Source: Lachnospiraceae bacterium (GTDB lineage: Bacteria; Bacillota; Clostridia; Lachnospirales; Lachnospiraceae). Taken from it: a DNA stretch of 64,000 bases. The translations under genes and the position numbers were made by a program. This document shows, in pieces, positions 1-8,642 of this stretch; within the stretch, counting starts at the first letter, position 1, and every line of letters starts with the position of its first letter. The stretch is taken from the NCBI GenBank assembly GCA_016281335.1, contig JAEEIK010000103.1, positions 62,001 to 126,000 of the forward strand. The letters run 5' to 3'. The notes beneath the pieces were generated by a model. That model worked only from the letters and a program-made list of their open reading frames with translations. It ran no database searches and was not told the origin of the DNA.

Positions 1-614
1 AGCTGCTTGAGCTGATAGAAAGACTTAATAAAGATGATAAGGTAAACGGCATTCTCGTACAGCTTCCTCTGCCTTCACATATCAACGAGAAAGCAGTGAT
101 AAGGAGTATATCTGCGGCAAAGGATGTTGACGGGTTCCATCCCGAAAATGTCGGGGCCCTGCTGATAGGCGAAAAGGGCTATGTTTCCTGTACACCGGCC
201 GGCGTTATCGAATTGCTTAAAAGGTCGGGAATAAGCATTGAAGGAAAAGAATGTGTCGTGATAGGCCGAAGCAATATAGTAGGAAAGCCCATGGGAGTGC
301 TGCTGCTCCGTGAAAACGGAACAGTTACCATATGTCATTCAAGGACACAGGATCTCAAGACTGTCTGCAAAAGAGCTGATATACTGGTAGCAGCAGTTGG
401 TAAACCTAAGATGATAAACAGGGAATATATCAAAGAAGGCGCAGTAGTTATTGATGTAGGCATCCATAGGATGGAGAACGGAAAGCTCTGCGGCGACGTT
501 GATTTCGCCGATGTGGAAGATATGGTTTCTGCCATTACTCCGGTTCCCGGAGGTGTAGGCCCCATGACCATCGCAATGCTGATGAAAAATTGTATTGAGT
601 CTGTTGAGGCATAA
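1..614 (+). CDS. folD: FolD bifunctional methylenetetrahydrofolate dehydrogenase/cyclohydrolase (3' part)
   Basis: The gene is truncated at the left window edge; the open frame is already running at base 3 and ends with TAA at 612-614. FolD interconverts methylene-, methenyl- and 10-formyl-tetrahydrofolate in the cytosol using NADP. The visible part opens close to the substrate-site motif LVQLPLP (nt 57-77), followed by [10 protein letters not shown], the Rossmann motif [11 protein letters not shown] (nt 270-302) and the C-terminal [14 protein letters not shown] signature. All are highly characteristic of FolD. The next gene starts 2 nt after the stop, so the two are probably co-transcribed. 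A 5-formyl-THF cyclo-ligase gene lies about 12 kb downstream but not in the same operon. Confidence 0.97.
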   Translation, partial: LLELIERLNKDDKVNGILVQLPLPSHINEKAVIRSISAAKDVDGFHPENVGALLIGEKGYVSCTPAGVIELLKRSGISIEGKECVVIGRSNIVGKPMGVLLLRENGTVTICHSRTQDLKTVCKRADILVAAVGKPKMINREYIKEGAVVIDVGIHRMENGKLCGDVDFADVEDMVSAITPVPGGVGPMTIAMLMKNCIESVEA

Positions 615-616
615 AG

Positions 617-2296
617 ATGATCTGTCAGAAATGCGGCAACGAAATAGATGAAGGAAAGCTTATCTGTGAGAAGTGCGGATCGGACGTACAGCTCATCCCT
701 TCTTTTGAACCTGAGATAGAGCGTGAGATCAGTGATGCTCTGTCAAATCCTTATGTGGATGACGATGAAGAGGAAGCTTATTACGAAGATGATCAGGCTT
801 ATTATGATGATGAGCTTATTGATGAAGCTGAGCCGGAATACTATGATGATGCTGAATACAATGATGACGAAGCCGCATATTATGAAGATGAAGCCATATA
901 CGACGAAGAATACAGAGATGAAGATTATAACGATTATGAAGAGCAGGAATTTGACGAGGAATATGACGGCGAACTTCTCGATGAACTTGACGACCTCGAA
1001 GATGATGAGGGAAATGTATTAAGGCAGATAGCCCTTGCCATAAGACAGAGCCGTTTCAGACCGGTTTATATGATCTTAGGCGGTATACTGGTAATAGCCA
1101 TAATAGTATCTGTTATTTATATAGCCGGCGTTGTGGTTCATGACAATTCCAGTGAATACCAGGCCAAGATGGGTATGGAAGCCTTTGATACGGGAAATTA
1201 TGAAGCGGCCATTACCTATATGGACAGGGCGCATACCCTGGATTCAAGCAATGCGGATATAACATACAAGCTTGCGGAATGTTATCTTGCAGCCGGAGAA
1301 GATGAAAATGCACTCGGTATGCTCTGGGAACTCGGCACCACCCAGGCTTATCAGCTGATACTGGGATATTACATAAAGAATGAGGATTTTGACCAGGCAA
1401 AGCTGATACTAGAAAACTGTGAGGATGAGAACATAAAGCTGCAGTATCAGTCCTATATGGCCAATCCGCCTGCTTTCAGCGAACCCGAAGGCAGTTATAC
1501 GGAAAAAGTAACCCTCAAGATCTCGTCAAATACTAACGGAACCATCTACTATACGATGGACGGAACCGAACCGAACAAATACAGTAATATTTATACCACG
1601 CCTCTTTCGCTTGAACGCGGTGTCTACGAGATAAGAGCCGTCTTCGTTAACGAATACGGAATGAGATCGGATGAAGTATACGGAAAGTATTCGATCAACC
1701 TGAATGTGCCTGATATGCCTTATGTAATGCCTGCAGGCGGAATGTTCTTAAAGCCGGAGCTGATCAATGTTAAAGTTCCTGAAGGCTGTACCGTATACTA
1801 TACTACAGACGGCACTGAGCCTGATGCTACAAGCCAGGAATATACAGGACCCGTTCCCATGCTTTTGGGTTCCGCTCATATGATCTTTGTGGCTATCAGT
1901 GAAGATGGCATAGCCGGACCTACTGCGGAGAGGGAATACAATCTGAACATTGCCAGCCTTGTGGATCTGAACACTATTCCGCTGCTGATGGCCCAGTACA
2001 ATATAACCACCGGTAAGACTATAGATCCTCAGGGACATGACAGTAAAAACAATACCCAGCGTTATACTTACAGCATCAATTCGGCCATAGCCCTCGGAGA
2101 CGGCATATATTTCATAGTTACTGAGAATACCGTCGATAAGGAAGATGTATCCATGAAAACAGGATCATATTATCTCGTGGATGTATATACTTCGGCCATA
2201 TTCAAGGCTAATGTGAACGAAGACGACCAATCCATATCCCTTGGCGATATGCTGCCGCCGGAGAGCTATATGACGCCTATAGAGATCATGCCATGA
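617..2296 (+). CDS. Zinc-ribbon, single-pass membrane protein with TPR and chitobiase-C-like repeats
   Basis: 559 residues of unknown function. Residues 1-22 form a zinc ribbon with paired cysteines C3/C6 and C17/C20. Residues ~45-135 are extremely acidic and Tyr-rich (runs of D, E and Y). One transmembrane helix lies at ~148-174, then a TPR-like helical region at ~180-265, then two beta modules at ~288-360 and ~370-445. Each module carries a TDGTEP-type motif (YYTMDGTEP, YYTTDGTEP) typical of CHB_HEX_C_1 (chitobiase C-terminal-like) domains. The topology implied is an inside zinc ribbon and acidic tail with TPR and beta domains outside. It sits between folD (2-nt gap) and rlmH (ATGA overlap), which looks like operon packing rather than functional linkage. 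Domain calls are by eye; the role is not known. Confidence 0.85.
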   Translation: MICQKCGNEIDEGKLICEKCGSDVQLIPSFEPEIEREISDALSNPYVDDDEEEAYYEDDQAYYDDELIDEAEPEYYDDAEYNDDEAAYYEDEAIYDEEYRDEDYNDYEEQEFDEEYDGELLDELDDLEDDEGNVLRQIALAIRQSRFRPVYMILGGILVIAIIVSVIYIAGVVVHDNSSEYQAKMGMEAFDTGNYEAAITYMDRAHTLDSSNADITYKLAECYLAAGEDENALGMLWELGTTQAYQLILGYYIKNEDFDQAKLILENCEDENIKLQYQSYMANPPAFSEPEGSYTEKVTLKISSNTNGTIYYTMDGTEPNKYSNIYTTPLSLERGVYEIRAVFVNEYGMRSDEVYGKYSINLNVPDMPYVMPAGGMFLKPELINVKVPEGCTVYYTTDGTEPDATSQEYTGPVPMLLGSAHMIFVAISEDGIAGPTAEREYNLNIASLVDLNTIPLLMAQYNITTGKTIDPQGHDSKNNTQRYTYSINSAIALGDGIYFIVTENTVDKEDVSMKTGSYYLVDVYTSAIFKANVNEDDQSISLGDMLPPESYMTPIEIMP

Positions 2297-2772
2297 TAAA
2301 GATAGAGTTGATCTGCGTAGGAAAGATAAAGGAAAGATTTCTGGAAGACGCAATAAGTGAATATTCCAAGAGGATCGGCAAATATGCGAATCTGGAGATA
2401 ATAGAAGTAAAGGATGAAAAAACTCCCGATAATGCTTCCGAGAAAGAGGTATTAAAGATACTGGAAATCGAGGGTGAACGGATCAGAAAGCATATAGATG
2501 ACAGGGCTCATGTTTTTGCAATGGCCATAGAAGGCCCGCAGATGAGTTCGGAAAACTTCGCAAAACATATAGATGAACTTGGCATGAAAACGTCAAAGCT
2601 GCAGTTTATCATAGGCGGTTCATTGGGTATAGCTGCTGATATAAAGAAGAAGGCAGATGAACTGATCAGTTTTTCTAAAATGACTTTTCCGCATCAGTTG
2701 ATGAGGGTAGTGCTTTTGGAACAGATATACAGGGCGCATAAGATCATCAAGGATGAACCTTATCATAAATAA
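2293..2772 (+). CDS. rlmH: RlmH 23S rRNA pseudouridine-1915 N3-methyltransferase
   Basis: 159 residues, the standard length for the SPOUT-class methyltransferase that uses SAM to methylate pseudouridine 1915 in helix 69 of 23S rRNA in assembled ribosomes. The SPOUT knot segment is visible as FIIGGSLGIA (near residue 105), followed by the conserved C-terminal region FPHQLMRVVLLEQIYRAHKI and the terminal EPYHK. The ATG overlaps the preceding stop (ATGA), suggesting translational coupling. Its 3' end overlaps by 10 bp the convergent, interrupted RsmF gene. Confidence 0.97.
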   Translation: MIKIELICVGKIKERFLEDAISEYSKRIGKYANLEIIEVKDEKTPDNASEKEVLKILEIEGERIRKHIDDRAHVFAMAIEGPQMSSENFAKHIDELGMKTSKLQFIIGGSLGIAADIKKKADELISFSKMTFPHQLMRVVLLEQIYRAHKIIKDEPYHK

Positions 2773-3023
2773 CGCAGCCCTTTCGGATACAGGTTTTTAA
2801 GACGGCTGCGGTCAATGCGCCCGCCTCCGAGAACGTAATTATGAAACATCAACGGGACATATACCTTGTTTGGAATGCCTGAGGTATCTATATCGGAGAG
2901 ATCAAGTTCAAGGCCTTTTATATAGGAAAGTGCTTTATCCGGACGGTCGGAAAGATCGATACGGTGGCGGAAAATCCCGGATGCTGCTTTAAAAAGCTGA
3001 TGATGGGGAATAAGCCGCTTGAT
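2763..3023 (-). pseudogene. C-terminal RNA-binding part of RsmF, separated by an in-frame TGA
   Basis: Reading on in the same frame past the TGA at 3024-3026 of the minus-strand methyltransferase gives 86 further sense codons and a TGA at 2763-2765. The translation begins IKRLIPHHQLF and ends LKNLYPKGLRYL. That resembles the PxHxL segment and the terminal LKN-YPKGLR signature of the RsmF-type C-terminal RNA-binding domain, so it is the missing end of the same protein. No frameshift is needed: one codon is a stop. It overlaps the end of rlmH tail to tail. It is either a nonsense mutation, a sequencing error or a read-through codon. Confidence 0.8.
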
Positions 3024-4136
3024 TCAGTCAGCTGTTTCAAAAGCCATAATGCCGGGCATGGTAAAGCCTGAAGGCGGAAGCTTAACAGCCTGAGGGGGAA
3101 GGAGACGTATGAATCCTTTTGAGTCCTGTGAGAAGGAAGCTATATCGGTATCCAGGCTGTCTTCCAGTTCGGATAAAAGCTTTTTGCTAAGCCCCACGGT
3201 TTTGACCGGACGTGTTTCGGAAACAAAAGAAGCGGGATCGCCGGCTTTTCGCAGATATGAAACAAACTGGCCTTCGCCTTTATATAAGTGGGGATAGAAG
3301 CTGTAACAGCCGGCGGCAGTGCACAGAGAATTCTCTGCTATCACTTCGGGAGGCGTTTCTATGGTCATGGGGTGTGAGGAGAGAAGATAGGAAACATTGT
3401 CTTCGTTCTCTGAACGCTCATAGGTACAGGTGCTGTAAATAAGCAGACCGCCCGGCCTTAAGCAGCGTACCGCGTTATCAAGGATCTCACGCTGTCTGGA
3501 AGCGCAGAGAGCAACATTTTCGGGGCTCCATTCGTTAATGCTTTCAGGGTATTTACGAAACATGCCTTCTCCCGAACAGGGAGCATCGCAGAGCACTACG
3601 TCGAAATAAGAAGGAAAATATCCTGCCAGTTCTGCAGGAGACATACAGCTGACCAGCACATTCGGATAAGCCATGCGTTCCATATTCTGTATGAGCACAC
3701 GGTTCCTGGACATAACAGGCTCGTTGGCGATAAGGAGTCCGGCCGGATTTTTGAGTTTCATGGCAAGCTGTGAAGACTTGCCGCCGGGAGCGGCGCAGAG
3801 ATCCAAAACCTTTTCACTGCCATTTAGTTTAAGGGCTCCGGCAGGCAGCATGGCTGAAGGATCCTGAGAGTAGATTGCTCCCGCATGATGAAGAAGGGTA
3901 CGGCCTATATGTTCGTTATCAGTGGTAAAGGCTGCATCCATACCGTTTATAAGGACTGAGGATGAAAGCTCTTCATCGGATGATATAAGTTTACGACAGT
4001 CCTCGGGGGATGAGTAAAAGGTATTACAGTGAAAGCCCTTGACCGGCGGCTGATCAAAGCTGTTTTCAAAAGCCTGATAAGCACTGCCCAGGCGGGTTTT
4101 CATGATATCAGTGAATTGTCCGGGTAAAGAGATCAT
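3024..4136 (-). CDS. RsmF/RsmB-family 16S rRNA m5C methyltransferase (C-terminus cut by TGA)
   Basis: 370 residues from the chosen ATG. The RsmF/NOL1-type SAM methyltransferase converts a cytosine of 16S rRNA to m5C. The SAM loop LDLCAAPGGKSSQLA is at ~111-125, DAPCSGEGMFRK holds the first catalytic cysteine (C187), and YSTCTYERSENED holds the second (C237), so the catalytic domain is complete. The RNA-binding tail is missing because of the in-frame TGA at 3024-3026 (see the 2763-3023 entry). The frame stays open upstream to 4223, but the family N-terminus (LPGQF..MKTRLG..Y.AF, PPVKG) begins at the ATG at 4134-4136. No ribosome site precedes this ATG. A TTGTCA-17-TATAAT promoter places the transcript start at or next to it, so a leaderless mRNA is likely. 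It is divergent from pdp. Confidence 0.9.
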   Translation of the reverse strand: MISLPGQFTDIMKTRLGSAYQAFENSFDQPPVKGFHCNTFYSSPEDCRKLISSDEELSSSVLINGMDAAFTTDNEHIGRTLLHHAGAIYSQDPSAMLPAGALKLNGSEKVLDLCAAPGGKSSQLAMKLKNPAGLLIANEPVMSRNRVLIQNMERMAYPNVLVSCMSPAELAGYFPSYFDVVLCDAPCSGEGMFRKYPESINEWSPENVALCASRQREILDNAVRCLRPGGLLIYSTCTYERSENEDNVSYLLSSHPMTIETPPEVIAENSLCTAAGCYSFYPHLYKGEGQFVSYLRKAGDPASFVSETRPVKTVGLSKKLLSELEDSLDTDIASFSQDSKGFIRLLPPQAVKLPPSGFTMPGIMAFETAD

Positions 4137-4143
4137 GTGTGAG

Positions 4144-4172
4144 ATTATATCAAATAAGGAGGTATATGACAA
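4144..4172 (-). promoter_or_regulatory. Sigma-A promoter for the RsmF-type gene, leaderless geometry
   Basis: On the minus strand, TTGTCA (plus 4167-4172) is followed after exactly 17 bp by TATAAT (plus 4144-4149). Only 7 bp separate the -10 from the ATG at 4136, so the expected start point falls on the AUG. The promoter overlaps the pdp ribosome site and start codon, so divergent transcription and pdp translation share this sequence. Confidence 0.7.
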
Positions 4173-5479
4173 TGGCATATCGTATGTACGATCTGATCGA
4201 GAAAAAACGTGACGGTAAAACACTTGATAAAGAAGAGATCAAATGGATGATAGATGAGTATGTGGCCGGAAATATACCCGATTATCAGATGTCAGCATTT
4301 ACCATGGCAGTCTTTTTCAAGGGACTGGATAAGGAAGAAACACTGAATCTTACCATGGCCATGACGGAAAGCGGAGATACTGTGGATCTCAGCGGTATAC
4401 AGGGTATAAAAGTCGATAAGCATTCAACCGGCGGTGTAGGTGATAAGACCAGTATAGCGCTGGCTCCTTTGGTTGCCTCAGTCGGTGTTAAAGTTGCCAA
4501 GATGAGCGGAAGAGGACTCGGACACACCGGAGGAACCATAGATAAACTGGAGAGTTTTCCCGGTTTTAATACCTCAATAAGCATGGAGGCGTTTTTAAAT
4601 CAGGTAAATGATATAGGCATAGCGATAATGGGACAGACAAAAGATCTGGTTCCCGCAGACAAGAAGCTCTATGCCCTCAGGGATGTGACGGCAACCGTTG
4701 ATAAGCTCTCACTTATAGCTTCTTCCATAATGAGCAAGAAATTGGCCAGCGGCGCGGATGCCATAGTACTTGATGTTAAATGCGGCAGCGGTGCGTTCAT
4801 GAAGAATTATAGTGATGCCAAGGATCTTGCGCAGGAGATGGCAGAGCTTGGAAGGGGAGCGGGTAGGAAGGTTACTGCTTTTATCACGGATATGGATGAA
4901 CCGCTGGGACTGGCTGTCGGAAATGCCCTTGAAGTAAAGGAAGCGATAGATACCTTAAGGGGTAAGGGACCGGCGGATTTCACCAAACTGGTGATGGAAC
5001 TGGCCAAAGCCATGGTATGTTTTGCAGGTATCGCAGATAGTGAGGATGAGGCGGAAAAACTCCTTAAGAATTCCATAGAGAATGGTCTGGCTATCAACAA
5101 GCTGAAAGAATTCGTAAAAGCCCAGGGCGGTGATGAGAGAGCCGTGGATGATACTTCACTTCTGCCCGAAGCAAAATACGAGACAGAAGTACCGGCTGAT
5201 AAGGACGGTTATGTGCTCGGAATAGAATGTTCCGAAGTAGGAACGGCTTCTCTGCTTCTCGGAGGCGGAAGACTTACCAAGGAAGATGTGATAGACCTTT
5301 CTACAGGCATCATAATGAAAAAGAAAAAGGCTGATAAGGTTGAAAAAGGTGAAGCCCTGGCAGTCATATATTATAACGATGAAGAAAAGATGAAAGTGGC
5401 GGCAGAGAGGCTGAAAGCCGCATTTAAGATCGGTGATGTTAAGCCCGACAAAAATGATATCATTCTCGGAAGGATATAA
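4172..5479 (+). CDS. pdp: Pyrimidine-nucleoside phosphorylase
   Basis: 435 residues. The enzyme phosphorolyses uridine, thymidine or deoxyuridine to base and (deoxy)ribose-1-phosphate in the cytosol. Signatures are DLIEKKRDGK near the N-terminus, the phosphate-binding KHSTGGVGDKTS (~residues 80-91) and SGRGLGHTGGTIDKLES, plus the C-terminal alpha/beta domain. The ATG at 4172 is chosen because AAGGAGG (4156-4162) lies 9 nt upstream; an ATG at 4166 is too close and the open frame back to 4139 lacks a ribosome site. deoC, which acts on deoxyribose phosphates from the same salvage route, is 20 kb downstream. Thymidine phosphorylase (DeoA) is the close alternative; length and Gram-positive context favour Pdp. 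Confidence 0.95.
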   Translation: MAYRMYDLIEKKRDGKTLDKEEIKWMIDEYVAGNIPDYQMSAFTMAVFFKGLDKEETLNLTMAMTESGDTVDLSGIQGIKVDKHSTGGVGDKTSIALAPLVASVGVKVAKMSGRGLGHTGGTIDKLESFPGFNTSISMEAFLNQVNDIGIAIMGQTKDLVPADKKLYALRDVTATVDKLSLIASSIMSKKLASGADAIVLDVKCGSGAFMKNYSDAKDLAQEMAELGRGAGRKVTAFITDMDEPLGLAVGNALEVKEAIDTLRGKGPADFTKLVMELAKAMVCFAGIADSEDEAEKLLKNSIENGLAINKLKEFVKAQGGDERAVDDTSLLPEAKYETEVPADKDGYVLGIECSEVGTASLLLGGGRLTKEDVIDLSTGIIMKKKKADKVEKGEALAVIYYNDEEKMKVAAERLKAAFKIGDVKPDKNDIILGRI

Positions 5480-5483
5480 ATGA

Positions 5484-6473
5484 ATGGCAAATGAGGAAAC
5501 GGTAAAGCTCAGTATGGAGGTGGATACGGATTCATTAAGGCTTCTTTTCGGAGCAAATGACAAGTATCTGGACAGACTGGAAAAAGAACTGGAGATAGAG
5601 ATAAGCGACCGTGACGGGCTGCTGTGGCTGAGCGGAAGCAAACGTAATACGGAAAGGGCCAAAAGGCTTATAAGGGATCTGATAGAAGTGTCAAAGAACG
5701 AAAACGAGCTTGAAGAGCAGAAGCTTACATACGGTCTTGATCTGGCTAAGAACGACAGGCAGGATGTGTTGCTGGATCTGGATAAGGAAACGATCTGCCG
5801 TACCATAAACGGGAAAAGCGTAAGTCCCAAAACGGAAGGTCAGAAAAAGTATACGGATGCGATCAGAAAAAACATGATAGTATTCGGCAGCGGTCCGGCC
5901 GGAACGGGTAAAACTTATCTGGCAATGGCAATGGCCATAACAGCATTCAGGGCTGAAGAAGTAAACCGTATTATACTTACAAGACCTGCCATAGAGGCAG
6001 GGGAGAAGCTGGGGTTCCTTCCCGGAGATCTGCAGAGCAAGGTGGATCCTTATCTGCGTCCGCTATATGATGCGCTTTACCAGATAATGGGGGCTGAAGC
6101 CTTTCAGAAGAATATGGAAAAAGGACTTATAGAAGTTGCTCCTCTGGCATATATGAGAGGGCGGACTCTTGATAATTCTTTTATCATTCTTGATGAAGCA
6201 CAGAATACGACTCCTGCACAGATGAAGATGTTTCTGACCAGGATCGGTTTCGGGTCAAAGGCTGTGATCACAGGCGATCTTTCACAGAAGGATCTCGGTG
6301 CCGGCGTAAAAAGCGGTCTTGACGAAGCGATAAAGGTACTTAAGGGAGTGGAAGGCATAGCGTTCTGTACACTTGATTCAAGAGATGTGGTAAGACATCC
6401 TTTGGTAATGAAGATAGTACAGGCATATGAAAAGTATGAGAAGGCTGTCGAAAGACATAAGATAAAAAGATAA
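5484..6473 (+). CDS. PhoH family ATPase (PhoH-like/YbeZ type)
   Basis: 329 residues. This is a cytoplasmic P-loop protein of the PhoH family, commonly placed next to ybeY and linked to RNA metabolism. An N-terminal KH-like nucleic-acid-binding segment (~1-75) precedes the ATPase core with Walker A GPAGTGKTYLA (~residues 136-146), Walker B FIILDEAQNT (~230-239) and the sensor VITGDLSQKDL. The start follows pdp by 4 nt, with AAGGA just inside the end of pdp. The adjacency phoH-ybeY is conserved across bacteria and supports a shared role in ribosome/RNA quality control; the exact activity is not established. Confidence 0.93.
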   Translation: MANEETVKLSMEVDTDSLRLLFGANDKYLDRLEKELEIEISDRDGLLWLSGSKRNTERAKRLIRDLIEVSKNENELEEQKLTYGLDLAKNDRQDVLLDLDKETICRTINGKSVSPKTEGQKKYTDAIRKNMIVFGSGPAGTGKTYLAMAMAITAFRAEEVNRIILTRPAIEAGEKLGFLPGDLQSKVDPYLRPLYDALYQIMGAEAFQKNMEKGLIEVAPLAYMRGRTLDNSFIILDEAQNTTPAQMKMFLTRIGFGSKAVITGDLSQKDLGAGVKSGLDEAIKVLKGVEGIAFCTLDSRDVVRHPLVMKIVQAYEKYEKAVERHKIKR

Positions 6474-6495
6474 GAAGCATGGTGGGTAAAGCTAT

Positions 6496-7005
6496 ATGAT
6501 GCGGCTATATACGGAATGTGATACGGATTTTATCGATGATTATGAGGCTCTTGCAGGAAAGGTCATAGAAAAGGCGGTGGAAATACACGGCGGTCTTTCC
6601 GATTACAGCGTTTCGCTCTATATAGTTGATGAGGATACCATCAGACAGGCCAACAGGGAAACAAGAGATATCGACAAGGTAACCGATGTGCTTTCGTTCC
6701 CGAATCTTGAACTGTACGAAGGCGATATTTCTCTGATACAGGAGATGGACAGTACCGATATCTGCGATCCGGAAACCGGAGAAATAATACTTGGTGAGAT
6801 AATGATCTGCAGAAATAAGGTATATGAACAGGCTGAAGAATACGGACACAGTGTGGAACGCGAATATGCTTTTCTTGTCACCCATTCGATACTTCATCTT
6901 CTGGGATATGATCATATGGAGGATGATGAAAGAGAACGTATGGAAGCAAAACAAAAGGAGATACTTGAGGATCTGAAGATCACAAGAGATCGGAGCGTAA
7001 AGTGA
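6496..7005 (+). CDS. ybeY: YbeY endoribonuclease / rRNA maturation factor
   Basis: 169 residues, usual for YbeY, a zinc-dependent single-strand endoribonuclease needed for 16S rRNA 3' maturation and ribosome quality control. The metal motif HSILHLLGYDH is near residues 130-140, followed by MEDDERERMEAKQKEIL. The upstream signature TDVLSFP is also present. It lies 22 nt after phoH and overlaps the next gene's GTG start by 4 nt. The start has two consecutive ATGs; the first is used here. Confidence 0.96.
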   Translation: MMRLYTECDTDFIDDYEALAGKVIEKAVEIHGGLSDYSVSLYIVDEDTIRQANRETRDIDKVTDVLSFPNLELYEGDISLIQEMDSTDICDPETGEIILGEIMICRNKVYEQAEEYGHSVEREYAFLVTHSILHLLGYDHMEDDERERMEAKQKEILEDLKITRDRSVK

Positions 7006-8642
7006 AAAGAAGAAGAAACAAAAAGCATAAGAGGGCGATACTTCTTGAAGAGAAAGTCATAAAACTCGTTAATATACTTACAGTCCTGTGTTTCATGCTG
7101 ACAGGCGTTTTCGTTGTAAGAAGATGCGGTCTGGAAGGCAGCTCATTCTTTTTCGGCGCGATGGTGATCTATATCTTTGCGCTTCTGATATATCCGATAC
7201 CTTTGTCAGAGTCTCTGTATGAGGCGGTAAGAAGACGCAAAGAGACTGAAAATTACAGGAATTCCAAGAGGATATTTAACTTCGGTATAGTAAGCTGCGT
7301 GGCTTACGTGATACTGGCGGTGTTGATACTGCTGCTCGCCGGGAAGGGGATCAGTACCCTGATGCTCGCCGGAAAGAGCAACAGACTGGTGCTTGGACTG
7401 CTGACAGGCTGCCTTTTTTCTGATTCACTGATGCTGCTCATAAGTGATTATGACGCAGCCATGAGAGATATGAGTCACAGATCCATAGTATTATTCGTAA
7501 GGAGCGTTACTGCGCTGATCATGGTGATGATCTTTTCGAGATACTTCTATGAGAGGGGAAAGAGTGTTTCAAGATTTCTCGGCAATGAAACTCCCGGACA
7601 GGCTTACTTGGCATCAGGAGCTGCTCTTGGCTTTCTGATATCTTCGGTGATAGCGCTGGTGATCTGTATTATGCTTTATCTTACCGTGAGAGACAGCTTT
7701 GAAAAGATGATCAATTCGGATAAGAGCAGCAGGATAGAAGACGGATATATGGTGCTTTCTAATGTTTGGCCCTATTCGATCTTTCTGATAAGCTTCTTCC
7801 TGTTTGATGTATTACTGTGGCTTATATATAAAGCAGCGCTTATTAAAAGCGGTCAGGAAATGCTGTTTACCTATCATATGGGAATCTATCACGGAATCGT
7901 GATCATGACGCTTTTGCTCCCGGCAGCGCTCATATATATTTTTATACAGCCGAGAATGGATGAACTCAAAAAAGCTCTTAAGGGTGAGTATCTGCACGAA
8001 GTAAACAGTGAATGCAGAATGCTGACTAAAACTTCGATGCTGATCTGCTTTGCTTTCTCGGGCGTTTTCGCTGCGCTGTCTCCTGTGATATGTAAAGGGC
8101 TTTATTCCTCTGATTCGGTGCTTGCCGAAAAGGCGCTGGTATTCGGTCTTATCATGCTGCCCTTTATGATATATGCTCTTGTCAGCTGTATATTCCTTGT
8201 AATGCTGAAGAGATATATGACTCTTGTGATGCATGCGCTTGTATCTGCGGTTCCTTCACTTGTATTGGTATATGTGTTGATCTCTTCGGGAAAGATACTG
8301 TTAATGGGAGTGTTGACTGCATTAATGATATTCCAGGTACTGCTGGCAGTATTTAATCACATGCATCTGTTCAAGTATATGAAATTCCGTTTCAACTTAA
8401 GGGATTATCTTATAGTGCCCTTGGCGGCTGCGCTTCTGTCATTGGTCCTGTGTTTTATACTCAGGCTGGTATTTTCGCTGTTTCTGCCACCGCTGATATG
8501 TTTCCTGTTGTGTGCGGCCATCGGTTTTTTGGCCTATTTCCTGTTCATATGTATCGGCGGAAGCGTGAATAAGTACAGATTAAAAGAATTAACAGGCGGA
8601 GAATTACTGTATAAGCTAGTCAGGAAACTGAGGATATTATGA
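7002..8642 (+). CDS. Polytopic membrane protein, possibly MOP/MATE-like flippase
   Basis: 546 residues with a very basic N-terminus (KRRRNKKHKR) followed by roughly a dozen hydrophobic helices spread over the whole length. The arrangement and size resemble MOP-superfamily polysaccharide exporters/lipid flippases (SpoVB/MurJ-like), but I see no motif that proves this. It starts with GTG overlapping the ybeY stop and its own end overlaps the next gene by 4 nt, so it is in the same operon. Substrate unknown. A generic integral membrane protein is the safe reading. Confidence 0.75.
   Translation: MKRRRNKKHKRAILLEEKVIKLVNILTVLCFMLTGVFVVRRCGLEGSSFFFGAMVIYIFALLIYPIPLSESLYEAVRRRKETENYRNSKRIFNFGIVSCVAYVILAVLILLLAGKGISTLMLAGKSNRLVLGLLTGCLFSDSLMLLISDYDAAMRDMSHRSIVLFVRSVTALIMVMIFSRYFYERGKSVSRFLGNETPGQAYLASGAALGFLISSVIALVICIMLYLTVRDSFEKMINSDKSSRIEDGYMVLSNVWPYSIFLISFFLFDVLLWLIYKAALIKSGQEMLFTYHMGIYHGIVIMTLLLPAALIYIFIQPRMDELKKALKGEYLHEVNSECRMLTKTSMLICFAFSGVFAALSPVICKGLYSSDSVLAEKALVFGLIMLPFMIYALVSCIFLVMLKRYMTLVMHALVSAVPSLVLVYVLISSGKILLMGVLTALMIFQVLLAVFNHMHLFKYMKFRFNLRDYLIVPLAAALLSLVLCFILRLVFSLFLPPLICFLLCAAIGFLAYFLFICIGGSVNKYRLKELTGGELLYKLVRKLRIL

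Noticed and set aside
3024-3026. Selenocysteine codon in the RsmF-type gene
   Set aside because: RsmF has no known Sec position here, the site is outside the catalytic residues and I see no supporting structure; nonsense mutation or sequence error is simpler.
5156-5830. 224-codon minus-strand open frame across the pdp-phoH junction
   Set aside because: Ser/Leu/Phe-rich shadow of two well-supported genes; no start signal.
7002-8642. Firm naming as MurJ or SpoVB
   Set aside because: Only the hydrophobic profile and size fit; no diagnostic residue pattern could be recognised by eye.
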